DNA from: Stappia sp. MMSF_3263
GTDB taxonomy: Bacteria > Pseudomonadota > Alphaproteobacteria > Rhizobiales > Stappiaceae
Reading direction: 5' to 3'
NCBI RefSeq assembly: GCF_030733745.1
Contig: NZ_JASHIK010000017.1
Span: forward strand, 1-64,000
Length of the DNA: 64,000 bases
Shown piece after piece: positions 8,477 through 15,472 of this stretch; the first letter of the stretch is position 1, and each line of letters starts with the position of its first letter. Below the pieces are notes generated by a model. That model searched no databases. It saw only the letters and a list, made by a program, of their open reading frames with translations, and was not told the DNA's origin. Made by a program: the position numbers and the translations under genes.

Positions 8477-9252
8477 TGGATCTCGGACTGAAGGGCAAGC
8501 GCGCCCTCGTGCTTGGAGCAAGCCGTGGCCTTGGCCGCGCGATCGCGGAAACGCTGGCGCGGGAAGGCGCAATCGTCATCGCGGCGGCCCGCAACGACGC
8601 GGCCATCGCCGAATGGGCAGCCGCCCTGCCCGGCACCGACGTCACGCCGCTCAGGATCGACCTTGCGGATATCGCCAGCGTCGATGCCGCAGCCGACCGG
8701 CTCCTTGCCGACGGCGGTGTCGACATCCTGATCAACAATGCCGGCGGACCGGCTCCGGGCACCGCGCTGGGCTCGCCGCGCGAGGGCTGGATAGGCAATT
8801 TCGAGGCGATGGCGGCAAGCCTCTTCCACCTCTCCTCGCGCCTGGTGCCGCCGATGCGCGAGCGCGGCTGGGGCCGGGTGATCACCATCGGCTCCTCCGG
8901 CGTCGAGCAGCCGATCCCCAACCTTGCCATGTCGAACGGCATCCGCGCCGCGGTGCTGGCCTGGTCGAAGACGCTGGCGAGCGAGGTCGCCGCCGACGGC
9001 GTCACGGTCAACATGGTGGTGCCGGGCCGCATCCACACCGCGCGTGTCGATGAGCTCGATGCCGCGGCCGCCAAGCGCACCGGCAAGAGCGTCGAGGAGA
9101 TCGCGAAGGCATCGGCCGCCTCGATTCCGGCCGCACGCTACGGCCGGCCCCAGGAATTCGCAGACATGGTCGCCTTCCTGGCGTCGGAACGCGCCTCATA
9201 TGTCACCGGCAGCCGCGTGCGTGTCGACGGCGGCGCCATCCGAAGCCTCTGA
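8476..9252 (+). CDS. SDR family oxidoreductase, atypical active site
   Basis: 258 aa short-chain dehydrogenase/reductase. The Rossmann motif is GASRGLG (residues 14-20) and NNAG is present, but the YxxxK catalytic pair is absent: after the serine (GSS) the expected tyrosine/lysine segment reads SNGIRAAV, giving Ser and Arg in place of Tyr and Lys. A known group of FabG-like SDRs (the BKR-like group with imperfect tetrad) shares this SN-x-x-R pattern, so it may be functional but with different chemistry. It is the last gene of the plus operon and ends before a strong hairpin at 9312-9340. Confidence 0.85.
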   Translation: MDLGLKGKRALVLGASRGLGRAIAETLAREGAIVIAAARNDAAIAEWAAALPGTDVTPLRIDLADIASVDAAADRLLADGGVDILINNAGGPAPGTALGSPREGWIGNFEAMAASLFHLSSRLVPPMRERGWGRVITIGSSGVEQPIPNLAMSNGIRAAVLAWSKTLASEVAADGVTVNMVVPGRIHTARVDELDAAAAKRTGKSVEEIAKASAASIPAARYGRPQEFADMVAFLASERASYVTGSRVRVDGGAIRSL

Positions 9253-9311
9253 CACGGGGCCGGCGCGCGGGGACGGGTCTCCCGCCTTCCGACACCTCCG
9301 GCAGGGCAGAA

Positions 9312-9340
9312 GATCCGGGACCGCCACGCGGTCCCGGATC
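9312..9340. terminator. Hairpin terminator between convergent operons
   Basis: Perfect 12-bp inverted repeat, GATCCGGGACCG and CGGTCCCGGATC, with a 5-nt loop. It sits 60 nt after the SDR stop and about 80 nt before the hydantoinase stop on the other strand, so it can end transcription from both sides. There is no long T run, so its strength is uncertain. Confidence 0.65.
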
Positions 9341-9362
9341 GCTTCATTGCGCGTGCGGAGTT

Positions 9363-9410
9363 TCGACAATCTCGTGCAATTCTTCGACAATAGCCACGCG
9401 AGATTGTCGA
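9363..9410. repeat. Palindromic TCGACAAT element, copy A
   Basis: Perfect 12-bp inverted repeat TCGACAATCTCG (9363-9374) and CGAGATTGTCGA (9399-9410). A third TCGACAAT lies in the loop at 9384-9391. It lies in a convergent gap after the stop of the hydantoinase gene. A related element occurs at 30558-30593, also in a convergent gap, which suggests a small dispersed palindromic repeat rather than an operator. Confidence 0.55.
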
Positions 9411-9417
9411 GGTTGCG

Positions 9418-10836
9418 CTATCCGAAAAGCGCGCTCCGGCCGCGCGCGAGATAGCTGCCCTTGCCCTTCGCCGCAACCAGCTTCCCGTGCTCCACGGCCA
9501 CCTCGCCGCGCAACAGAACCGTTACGGGCCAACCGGTTACAGCCATTCCCTCATAGGGGGTATAGTCGGCGCCGTGAGCCAGGTCCTCATTGCGGATCGT
9601 CCGGGCGCTTGCCGGATCCCACAGCGCAAGGTCGGCGTCGGAGCCGATGGCGATCGTCCCCTTTTTCGGATAGAGGCCGTAAAGCTTCGCATGGTTCGTC
9701 GCGGTCAGCGCGACGAAGCGGTTGATGTCGATGCGCCCCTTGGCAACCCCTTCCGAATACAGGATCGGCAGCCGGGTGCCGACACCGGGAATGCCGTTCG
9801 GGATCCACCGGAACGAGGCCTTGCCCTTTTCGCTCTTCTTGCCGGCCGGATCGTCGAAGCGGAACGGGCAATGGTCGGAGGAGTAAAGGTCGAAGACGCC
9901 GGTTTCCAATCCCTGCCAGCAAGCCTCCTGGCTCGGCTTGTCGCGCGGCGGCGGAGAACAGACATACTTCGCGCCTTCGAAATCCTCCGACTTCAGGTCC
10001 TCCGCGGTCAGCACCAGATATTGCGGGCAGGTCTCGCCGGCGATCTTCTGGCCGCGCAGCCGGGCCCGGCCGATCTCCTCCATCGCCTCGCGGTTGGAGA
10101 CATGGACGATGACCACCGGCGTATCCACGATCTCGGCCAGCGACAGGGCCCGATGCGTCGCCTCCCGCTCGGCCGCCACCGGCCGGCTGGTCGCGTGATG
10201 GTAGGGCGCGATGTCCCCGTCCGCCTCGCGCCGTCCGATCAGGTAGCGGATCGCGTCCTCGTTCTCGCAATGAACGAGGACGACCTGCTGTGCCCGACGG
10301 GCGGCATCGAGGGTCGCCAGGATCTCGTCGTCGCGCAGCCGCAGTCCCTCGTAGGTCATGAAGACCTTGATCGAGGTATAGCCCTCCTCGGCCAGCGCGG
10401 GCATCTCCTGGCCAAGCACCGTCGGGGTCGGATCCGAGACGATCAGGTGGAAGCTTACATCGGTGTAGCAATTTCCGTCCGCCAGCGCGTGATAGGCCTT
10501 CAGCGCCGCGCGCAGGCCGACGCCCTTTTCCTGCAGGCAGAACGGCATCACCGTCGTATTGCCCCCGAGCAGGGCCGAGCGCGTGGCGCTCTCGAAATCG
10601 TCGGCCATGACGATCCCCTCGCCCGAGGGCTGGGCGATATGGACGTGGCTGTCTATCCCCCCGGGCAGCACGAGAAGCCCGCGTGCGTCGACCTCGCGAT
10701 GCCCGGCGGCAAAGTCCTTGCCAAGAGCGACGATGCGGCCGTCGCGAATGCCGATGTCGGCGGCGAAGGTGTCGGCGGCCGTCACCACCGTGCCGCCGCG
10801 CACCACGGTGTCGAAGATCGCGCCGCTCACGCTCAT
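9418..10836 (-). CDS. hydA: D-hydantoinase / dihydropyrimidinase
   Basis: 472 aa cyclic amidohydrolase that opens dihydropyrimidine or hydantoin rings to N-carbamoyl acids. All metal-centre residues are visible: HxH in DSHVHIAQP, the lysine that is carboxylated in TSIKVFMTY, histidines in LVHCENED and VHVSNREAM, and the aspartate in YSSDHCPF. Length matches the family (about 460-480). Its GTG/ATG start region overlaps the aminotransferase stop (10833-10836), so the two are cotranscribed. No N-carbamoylase (beta-ureidopropionase or D-carbamoylase) gene is seen nearby, so the true substrate may be another cyclic imide. Confidence 0.88.
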   Translation of the reverse strand: MSVSGAIFDTVVRGGTVVTAADTFAADIGIRDGRIVALGKDFAAGHREVDARGLLVLPGGIDSHVHIAQPSGEGIVMADDFESATRSALLGGNTTVMPFCLQEKGVGLRAALKAYHALADGNCYTDVSFHLIVSDPTPTVLGQEMPALAEEGYTSIKVFMTYEGLRLRDDEILATLDAARRAQQVVLVHCENEDAIRYLIGRREADGDIAPYHHATSRPVAAEREATHRALSLAEIVDTPVVIVHVSNREAMEEIGRARLRGQKIAGETCPQYLVLTAEDLKSEDFEGAKYVCSPPPRDKPSQEACWQGLETGVFDLYSSDHCPFRFDDPAGKKSEKGKASFRWIPNGIPGVGTRLPILYSEGVAKGRIDINRFVALTATNHAKLYGLYPKKGTIAIGSDADLALWDPASARTIRNEDLAHGADYTPYEGMAVTGWPVTVLLRGEVAVEHGKLVAAKGKGSYLARGRSALFG

Positions 10837-12116
10837 GCCCCTCTCGCCGAACGCTGTGCCGCCTTCCGGCCGTCGATCACCCTGTCGAGCGCCGCCGTCA
10901 GCCGGTCGACTTCCTCAAGCGTGTTGTAGTGGACCATCGAAACCCGCAGCACTCCGCCGGTCTCGGCAAGCCCGAGGTATTCCACCAGGCGGCGCGAGTG
11001 GAAGTCGCCGTGGCGGATGGCGATATGCTCGGGATCGATCGCCAGCGACAGGTCTCCCGGAGCCCAGCCGTCGACGGTAAAGGAGATCGTGGGAATGCGC
11101 GTCGCACCGCCATCGTTCTGTGCCGCTCCCACGACATGCACGTCGCCCCGGCCCTTCGCCCAGCCGAGCAACCGGTCGACAAGCGTGTTTTCCTGGGCTG
11201 TGATCGCTGCAAACGCGGCCTCGACGCACCGGCGCGGCGATGCACCTTCCCCGGCGCCGCTGCGGCGACCGAGTTCCTGAAGGTATTCGACAATTCCGGT
11301 GAGCGAATAGGCAAGCTCGTAGCACGGGTTGCCCGCCTCCAGCTTTCCCGGAACGCGGTCCCGGCCGTAGAAGTAGTGGTAGAGGGTGTCCAGTTCCAGC
11401 AGGTGGTCGTACCGCCCGTACATCATCGCCAGATGCGGCCCGTAGGTCTTGTACAGGCTGAAGATGTAGTAGTCGGCGCCGAAGGCGCGCACATCCACCG
11501 CCCGGTGCGGGGCGTAGGCGACCGCGTCGACACAGATGCGGGCACCGCGCGCATGCACGAAATCGGCGATTTCGCGCACCGGATTGATCTCGCCGAGAAT
11601 GTTCGACACGTGATGCACGCAGACAAGCCGCGTGCGCTCGCTCATCAAGGGCTCGAGATCGGCAAGCCGCAGCTTCAGGCTGCCCAGATCGAGCGGCCAG
11701 ATCTTCACGACGATGCCGAATTCACGCAACCGCTCCCAGGGGCCGATGTTGGATTCGTGATCGGCGACCGTCACGACGATCTCGTCGCCTGGCGCCAGCT
11801 GGCTGCGCATGGCGTTCGCCAGGTTCTGGGTGAGCACGGTCGTCGAATGGCCGAAGACGATCTCCTCCGCCCGCTCGGCATTGACGAGCAGGCGGCCGGC
11901 CTCGCGAGACGCCAGCAGTGCCTCGGCCGCCTTTTGCGACACCTCGTAACTGCCGCCGATCTGGACATTGCGCTCATAGAGGAAGGCGTTGATGCGTTCG
12001 ACCGCGCCTTTCAGGATCTGCGATCCGCCGGCATTGTCGAAAAACACCCAGCCGTTGTTCAGGCCGGGAAACTGGGCACGGACGAACTCCATGTCCAAGG
12101 GGGCATTGGTCAGCAT
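10833..12116 (-). CDS. Class V aminotransferase / cysteine-desulfurase-like protein
   Basis: 427 aa PLP enzyme of the class V aminotransferase fold. Visible landmarks are FDNAGGSQ at the N-terminus, ADHESNIGPW around the cofactor histidine, CVDAVAYAPH with the PLP aspartate, and the PLP-binding lysine in SLYKTYGPH. No Cys-loop typical of SufS or IscS active sites is apparent, so a desulfurase role is doubtful. The operon partner hydantoinase overlaps by 4 nt, suggesting a catabolic role, for instance transamination, lyase or epimerase chemistry on an amino acid released from the ring. ATG 12116 is used; ATG 12092 is also possible. Confidence 0.83.
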   Translation of the reverse strand: MLTNAPLDMEFVRAQFPGLNNGWVFFDNAGGSQILKGAVERINAFLYERNVQIGGSYEVSQKAAEALLASREAGRLLVNAERAEEIVFGHSTTVLTQNLANAMRSQLAPGDEIVVTVADHESNIGPWERLREFGIVVKIWPLDLGSLKLRLADLEPLMSERTRLVCVHHVSNILGEINPVREIADFVHARGARICVDAVAYAPHRAVDVRAFGADYYIFSLYKTYGPHLAMMYGRYDHLLELDTLYHYFYGRDRVPGKLEAGNPCYELAYSLTGIVEYLQELGRRSGAGEGASPRRCVEAAFAAITAQENTLVDRLLGWAKGRGDVHVVGAAQNDGGATRIPTISFTVDGWAPGDLSLAIDPEHIAIRHGDFHSRRLVEYLGLAETGGVLRVSMVHYNTLEEVDRLTAALDRVIDGRKAAQRSARGA

Positions 12117-12146
12117 GTCAGGCTCCGGACGGTCTTTGCGTCGTCA

Positions 12147-12884
12147 TCAGTGATTGAGCACGGCACTCAGGAAGTCGCGGGTGCGCGGCTCCCGGGGCGC
12201 GTCGAAGATTTCGGCGGGCGTTCCGGTCTCCACGATCCGCCCTCCGTTCATGAAGATCACCCGGTCGGCGACCTGGCGGGCAAAGCCCATCTCGTGGGTG
12301 ACGATCACCATCGTCACGCCGGTGCCGGCAAGCGCGCGCATGACGTCGAGCACCTCGCCGACCATCTCCGGATCGAGGGCCGATGTCGGCTCGTCGAAGA
12401 GCAGGACGCGCGGCTCCATCGCCAGCGCCCGGGCAATCGCGACCCGCTGCTGCTGCCCGCCCGAAAGATGCCCCGGATACTTTTCGGCCTGCTCGGCGAT
12501 ACCGACGCGGGCCAGCAGTTCGCGCGCCTTTTCCTCGGCCCTCGCAGCGGTCATCTTCCTCACCCGCATCGGCGCCAGCATGATGTTGCGCAAGACGCTC
12601 ATGTGCGGGAACAGGTTGAAGGACTGGAACACCATGCCGACCTCGGCACGCACCTGCGCCAGATGGCGGCCCGGTTCCACCGGAATGCCGTCAACCGTGA
12701 TGATGCCGCCGGCGGAGTAGCTCTCCAGCAGGTTGATGCAGCGGATGAGGGTCGACTTGCCCGACCCCGACGGCCCGATGACGCAGACGACCTCGCCCTC
12801 GGCGATCTCCAGGTCGATCTCCGTCAAGGCCGCGAAGGCACCGTAATGCTTTGACAGATTGCTGATCTTTATGATGCCGGCCAT
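12147..12884 (-). CDS. Polar amino acid ABC transporter ATP-binding protein
   Basis: 245 aa ATPase of the GlnQ/HisP type. Walker A is GPSGSGKS, Q-loop [15 protein letters not shown], signature LSGGQQQR, Walker [21 protein letters not shown], all typical of polar amino acid importers. The ATG at 12884 is chosen because it overlaps the permease stop by 1 nt; the frame stays open far upstream but only as an overlap with the permease gene. It serves with the permease and binding protein upstream and likely imports the substrate or product of the hydantoinase pathway. Confidence 0.93.
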   Translation of the reverse strand: MAGIIKISNLSKHYGAFAALTEIDLEIAEGEVVCVIGPSGSGKSTLIRCINLLESYSAGGIITVDGIPVEPGRHLAQVRAEVGMVFQSFNLFPHMSVLRNIMLAPMRVRKMTAARAEEKARELLARVGIAEQAEKYPGHLSGGQQQRVAIARALAMEPRVLLFDEPTSALDPEMVGEVLDVMRALAGTGVTMVIVTHEMGFARQVADRVIFMNGGRIVETGTPAEIFDAPREPRTRDFLSAVLNH

Positions 12885-13555
12885 CAGCGTGTCCCCTGTC
12901 CCATGCGCCGCTCGAACCGTGACACCAGCGCCACCAGCGGCCAGAGGAAGGCGAGATAGATCAGCGCCGCGCCGATCAGCGGGCTCGGATTGGCGGCAAG
13001 CGCCTGCGCCTGCGTCGCCTGCTTGAGCAGATCGGGCATGGCGACGACCGAGGCGAGCGCGGTGTCCTTCATGACATTGATGCAGTTGTTGGTGAGCGGC
13101 GGAATGACGATCTTCACCGCCTGCGGCAGGATCACGTCGACCATCATGTCGCGGTAACCGAGACCGAGCGCCCGCGAGGCCTCGAACTGTCCGGCGGGGA
13201 TCGCCTCGATGCCGGCGCGGAAGATCTCGGCCGTGTAGGCGCCGGAGACAAGCGTCAGCGCGACCACGGCCGAAAGGAACGGCGACAGGCGGATGCCGAC
13301 GAAGGGCAGCGCGTAATAGACGACGATCAGCAGGACCAGCAGCGGGATCGAGCGGAAGATGTCGATATAGAGCCGCGCCAGCAGGACGACCGGCCGAGGG
13401 CCGTAGAGGCGCACGAGGCAGAGAAACAGGCCGAGTGCAAGGCCGGCGACGATGCTGGTCGCCCCGATCTGGATCGTCACCGCAAGCCCCGCGAGGAGCA
13501 GCGGGAAGGTGCGGATCAGGATCGGCACATTGAAAAAGGTGTCTAGGAGGTCCAT
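12884..13555 (-). CDS. Amino acid ABC transporter permease
   Basis: 223 aa membrane permease of the His/Glu/Gln/Arg/opine family (HEQRo). It opens with [21 protein letters not shown] and shows [11 protein letters not shown], then [20 protein letters not shown], the diagnostic coupling-loop motif of this family, with about five helices. ATG 13555 is chosen as it begins the first membrane segment and follows an AGGAGG-like site; a longer frame upstream has no family similarity. Only one permease is present, so the transporter may use a homodimer. Confidence 0.92.
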   Translation of the reverse strand: MDLLDTFFNVPILIRTFPLLLAGLAVTIQIGATSIVAGLALGLFLCLVRLYGPRPVVLLARLYIDIFRSIPLLVLLIVVYYALPFVGIRLSPFLSAVVALTLVSGAYTAEIFRAGIEAIPAGQFEASRALGLGYRDMMVDVILPQAVKIVIPPLTNNCINVMKDTALASVVAMPDLLKQATQAQALAANPSPLIGAALIYLAFLWPLVALVSRFERRMGQGTR

Positions 13556-13670
13556 GGGCTTCCCGGAACTGCAAGGGCCTTGGTGGGGCGATACGGGCCG
13601 GCCGGAGGGGCCGGAACGACAGGGTCCGGCGGGCGGCGGCCGAAGCCGCGCCCACCGGCCTTTTCCGGGA

Positions 13671-14471
13671 TCAGTCCAGCTTCGGCATGTCCAGGACCTT
13701 GACGGTCGAGGTCGTGTCCTCCGGCGTCGCGCCGAACCACTTCTCGTGAAGGGAGGCGATGACACCCTCCTTCTTGAGGGCCGTCAGCACGTCGTTGACC
13801 TCGCCCGCCAGCGGCGCGTCCTTGGCGAACATCATCGAGTATTTCTCGCCGGTCTCGATACGCTCGACGACCGCCAGGTTTGGCTTGTCCTTGGTGTAGT
13901 AGAGCAGCGCCGGGATATCGCTGACATAGCCGTCGATCCGGCCGGCGGCCAGATCGAGCATCGCCGGTGCCAGCCCCTCGTAGCGGCGGATCTCGGCGAA
14001 GCCCTTGGCATCGGTGTTGGCGGTGGCCCACATGTCGCCGGTGGAGCCGGTGTCGACGCCAATCACCTTGCCCTTCATGTCATCGGTCGACTTGAGGCCG
14101 CTGGCCGCCGTCACGGTCAGCGACTGGTCGCTGTCATAGTAGGGCTGGGCGAAGGTCACCGATTCCAGGCGCTTCTGCGTGATGGTGATCGACGACACCG
14201 CGATGTCGATGCGGCCCGACTGGACAGCGGAGAACAGGCCGTTGAACGGAATGTTCTCGAAGGCAACGGTCTTGCCGAGACGGCTCGCGACCTCGGTGAC
14301 GAGATCGATCTCGAAACCGACGGTCTTGCCGCTCTCGTCCTGGAACTCCCAGGGCACGTTGCCGATATTCGCGCCGACAGTGAGGTCGGCGGCCAACGAG
14401 GAAGCGGCGGGAGCGGCGATGGCGAAAAGGCCGGCGAAAACGGCGGATTTCATGAGCGTGCGGAACTGCAT
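13671..14471 (-). CDS. Amino acid ABC transporter periplasmic binding protein
   Basis: 266 aa family-3 solute-binding protein. Signal peptide is about residues 1-27 (MQFRTLMKSAVFAGL then cleavage after SLAA). The mature part shows EFQDESGKTVGFEIDLVTEVA, VSSITITQKRLESVTFAQPYY and GVDTGSTGDMW, all standard for polar amino acid binding. The gap to the permease (about 115 nt) is longer than between other genes of the operon, which fits higher expression of the binding protein. Its start lies 27 nt from the 39-bp palindrome shared with the divergent GntR gene. Confidence 0.92.
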   Translation of the reverse strand: MQFRTLMKSAVFAGLFAIAAPAASSLAADLTVGANIGNVPWEFQDESGKTVGFEIDLVTEVASRLGKTVAFENIPFNGLFSAVQSGRIDIAVSSITITQKRLESVTFAQPYYDSDQSLTVTAASGLKSTDDMKGKVIGVDTGSTGDMWATANTDAKGFAEIRRYEGLAPAMLDLAAGRIDGYVSDIPALLYYTKDKPNLAVVERIETGEKYSMMFAKDAPLAGEVNDVLTALKKEGVIASLHEKWFGATPEDTTSTVKVLDMPKLD

Positions 14472-14497
14472 GATTGGTCCTCTGGTGCGATTTTTCT

Positions 14498-14536
14498 TTA
14501 TTTGGTCTAACTGGTCTGACCAGTTAGACCAAATAA
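14498..14536. promoter_or_regulatory. 39-bp perfect palindrome, FadR/GntR-type operator
   Basis: Left arm TTATTTGGTCTAACTGGTC (14498-14516), one central T, and an exact reverse complement GACCAGTTAGACCAAATAA (14518-14536). The core ACTGGTC-N-GACCAGT matches the FadR-subfamily GntR consensus, and each arm carries a second TGGTC half-site, so nested operators are possible. It lies between the divergent binding-protein gene and the gntR gene. A plausible minus-strand promoter (CTGGTC, 17 nt, TAAAGA) overlaps it. Confidence 0.85.
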
Positions 14537-14650
14537 CCCCTATGCAGCGACGGATGCAAGGTGGAAAGTTGCGTTTCACGGGACCCGCTTTGGTCGGGCA
14601 GTTCAAAAAACCGTCGCCGAGAGGGCGACAAAAAGGGCGAAAAGAGCGGA

Positions 14651-15355
14651 ATGTTCACCCGGACACCGGTGCCGCAAAGCGTGGCCAGAAAACTCCAGAC
14701 GATGATTCTGGACGGCGAACTGAAAGCTGGAGAGAAGATCCCCTCGCAGCGCGAACTGTCGGAGCGTTTCGGGATCAGCCGCGCGTCCTTGCGCGAGGCG
14801 TTGCTCACGCTGGAGACCGTCGGCCTGGTCAAGACCGAGGCGGGGCGCGGCACGTTCGTCGTCGGCACCTCCCCCTCCTCCTCCAAGACGATGGCCGAGT
14901 GGCGCTACTCGCAGGACTACTCGCTGCGTGAGGTATTCGAGACCCGCTTCATGCTGGAGAGCGAGATCGCCGCGCGGGCGGCCGGACGGCTGGGCCGGGA
15001 GGATCTCGACCTTCTGGCCAGGCTGACGGACGACATGGAGCGCTCCTGGGCGGGACGCGACTATCTCGCCAACGTGGAAGCGGACCTGCATTTTCACGAG
15101 ATCATCGCGCGGGGATGCGCCAACCGGATGCTTGGCGAGCTCTACGGCCGGGTCCGCGAGCAACTGACCGAGACCCAGCGGCAGCCGATCCCGATCACCG
15201 ACCCGGTGCGCATGCAGGCCTCCGTCGGTGAACACCGCCGCCTGGTCGCCGCGCTGGAACGCGGCGATGCCGAGGCCGCCCGAAAGGCGATGGCGGATCA
15301 TGTCGCCAACACCGCCGCCTGCGCCGGCTATTCGGTCGGGCCCGCGCCTGCCTGA
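14651..15355 (+). CDS. GntR-family regulator, FadR subfamily
   Basis: 234 aa regulator. The N-terminal winged helix (residues about 8-75) contains GEKIPSQRELSERFGISRASLREAL, with the short form of the GntR recognition motif, followed by GRGTFV. The C-terminal all-helical FCD ligand domain shows ETRFMLESEIAARAA, a metal-site type DLHFHEIIARG, and HRRLVAAL with DHV. ATG 14651 begins the conserved part. It is divergent from the amino acid transporter operon over the 39-bp palindrome, so it very likely represses that operon and itself in response to an organic acid or amino acid. Confidence 0.92.
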   Translation: MFTRTPVPQSVARKLQTMILDGELKAGEKIPSQRELSERFGISRASLREALLTLETVGLVKTEAGRGTFVVGTSPSSSKTMAEWRYSQDYSLREVFETRFMLESEIAARAAGRLGREDLDLLARLTDDMERSWAGRDYLANVEADLHFHEIIARGCANRMLGELYGRVREQLTETQRQPIPITDPVRMQASVGEHRRLVAALERGDAEAARKAMADHVANTAACAGYSVGPAPA

Positions 15356-15364
15356 GCCGGGCGC

Positions 15365-15472
15365 TCACCTCAGGGCGAAAACCAGGATCGCGATGCCGGC
15401 AATCGCGTTCAGGGTCCAGTAGAGAGCAAGGATGCGCGCTTTCGACGAGCGCGGTCGGCGCATCTCAGTCAT
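15365..15472 (-). CDS. 35-residue single-helix membrane microprotein
   Basis: A short frame of 35 codons overlapping the end of the flavocytochrome gene by 8 nt. The ATG at 15472 is preceded by GGAGAGG with 7 nt spacing. The product begins MTEMRRPRSSKARI, a basic cytoplasmic head, then LALYWTLNAIAGIAILVFAL, one predicted membrane helix ending near the C-terminus. It resembles small accessory subunits or assembly factors of membrane oxidoreductases, but no family is recognised. Translational coupling with the flavocytochrome gene suggests association with it. Confidence 0.6.
   Translation of the reverse strand: MTEMRRPRSSKARILALYWTLNAIAGIAILVFALR

Noticed and set aside
9363-9410. Operator for the hydantoinase operon
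   Set aside because: The element lies downstream of the stop codon of that gene, in a convergent gap, so an operator role is unlikely.
10683-12854. Long plus-strand frame opposite the hydantoinase, aminotransferase and ATPase genes
   Set aside because: It crosses gene boundaries on the other strand and shows low-complexity Arg/His/Gly composition with no family similarity.
14561-14650. Upstream start for the GntR regulator
   Set aside because: It adds 30 residues before the usual N-terminus and lacks a ribosome site; ATG 14651 fits the family.
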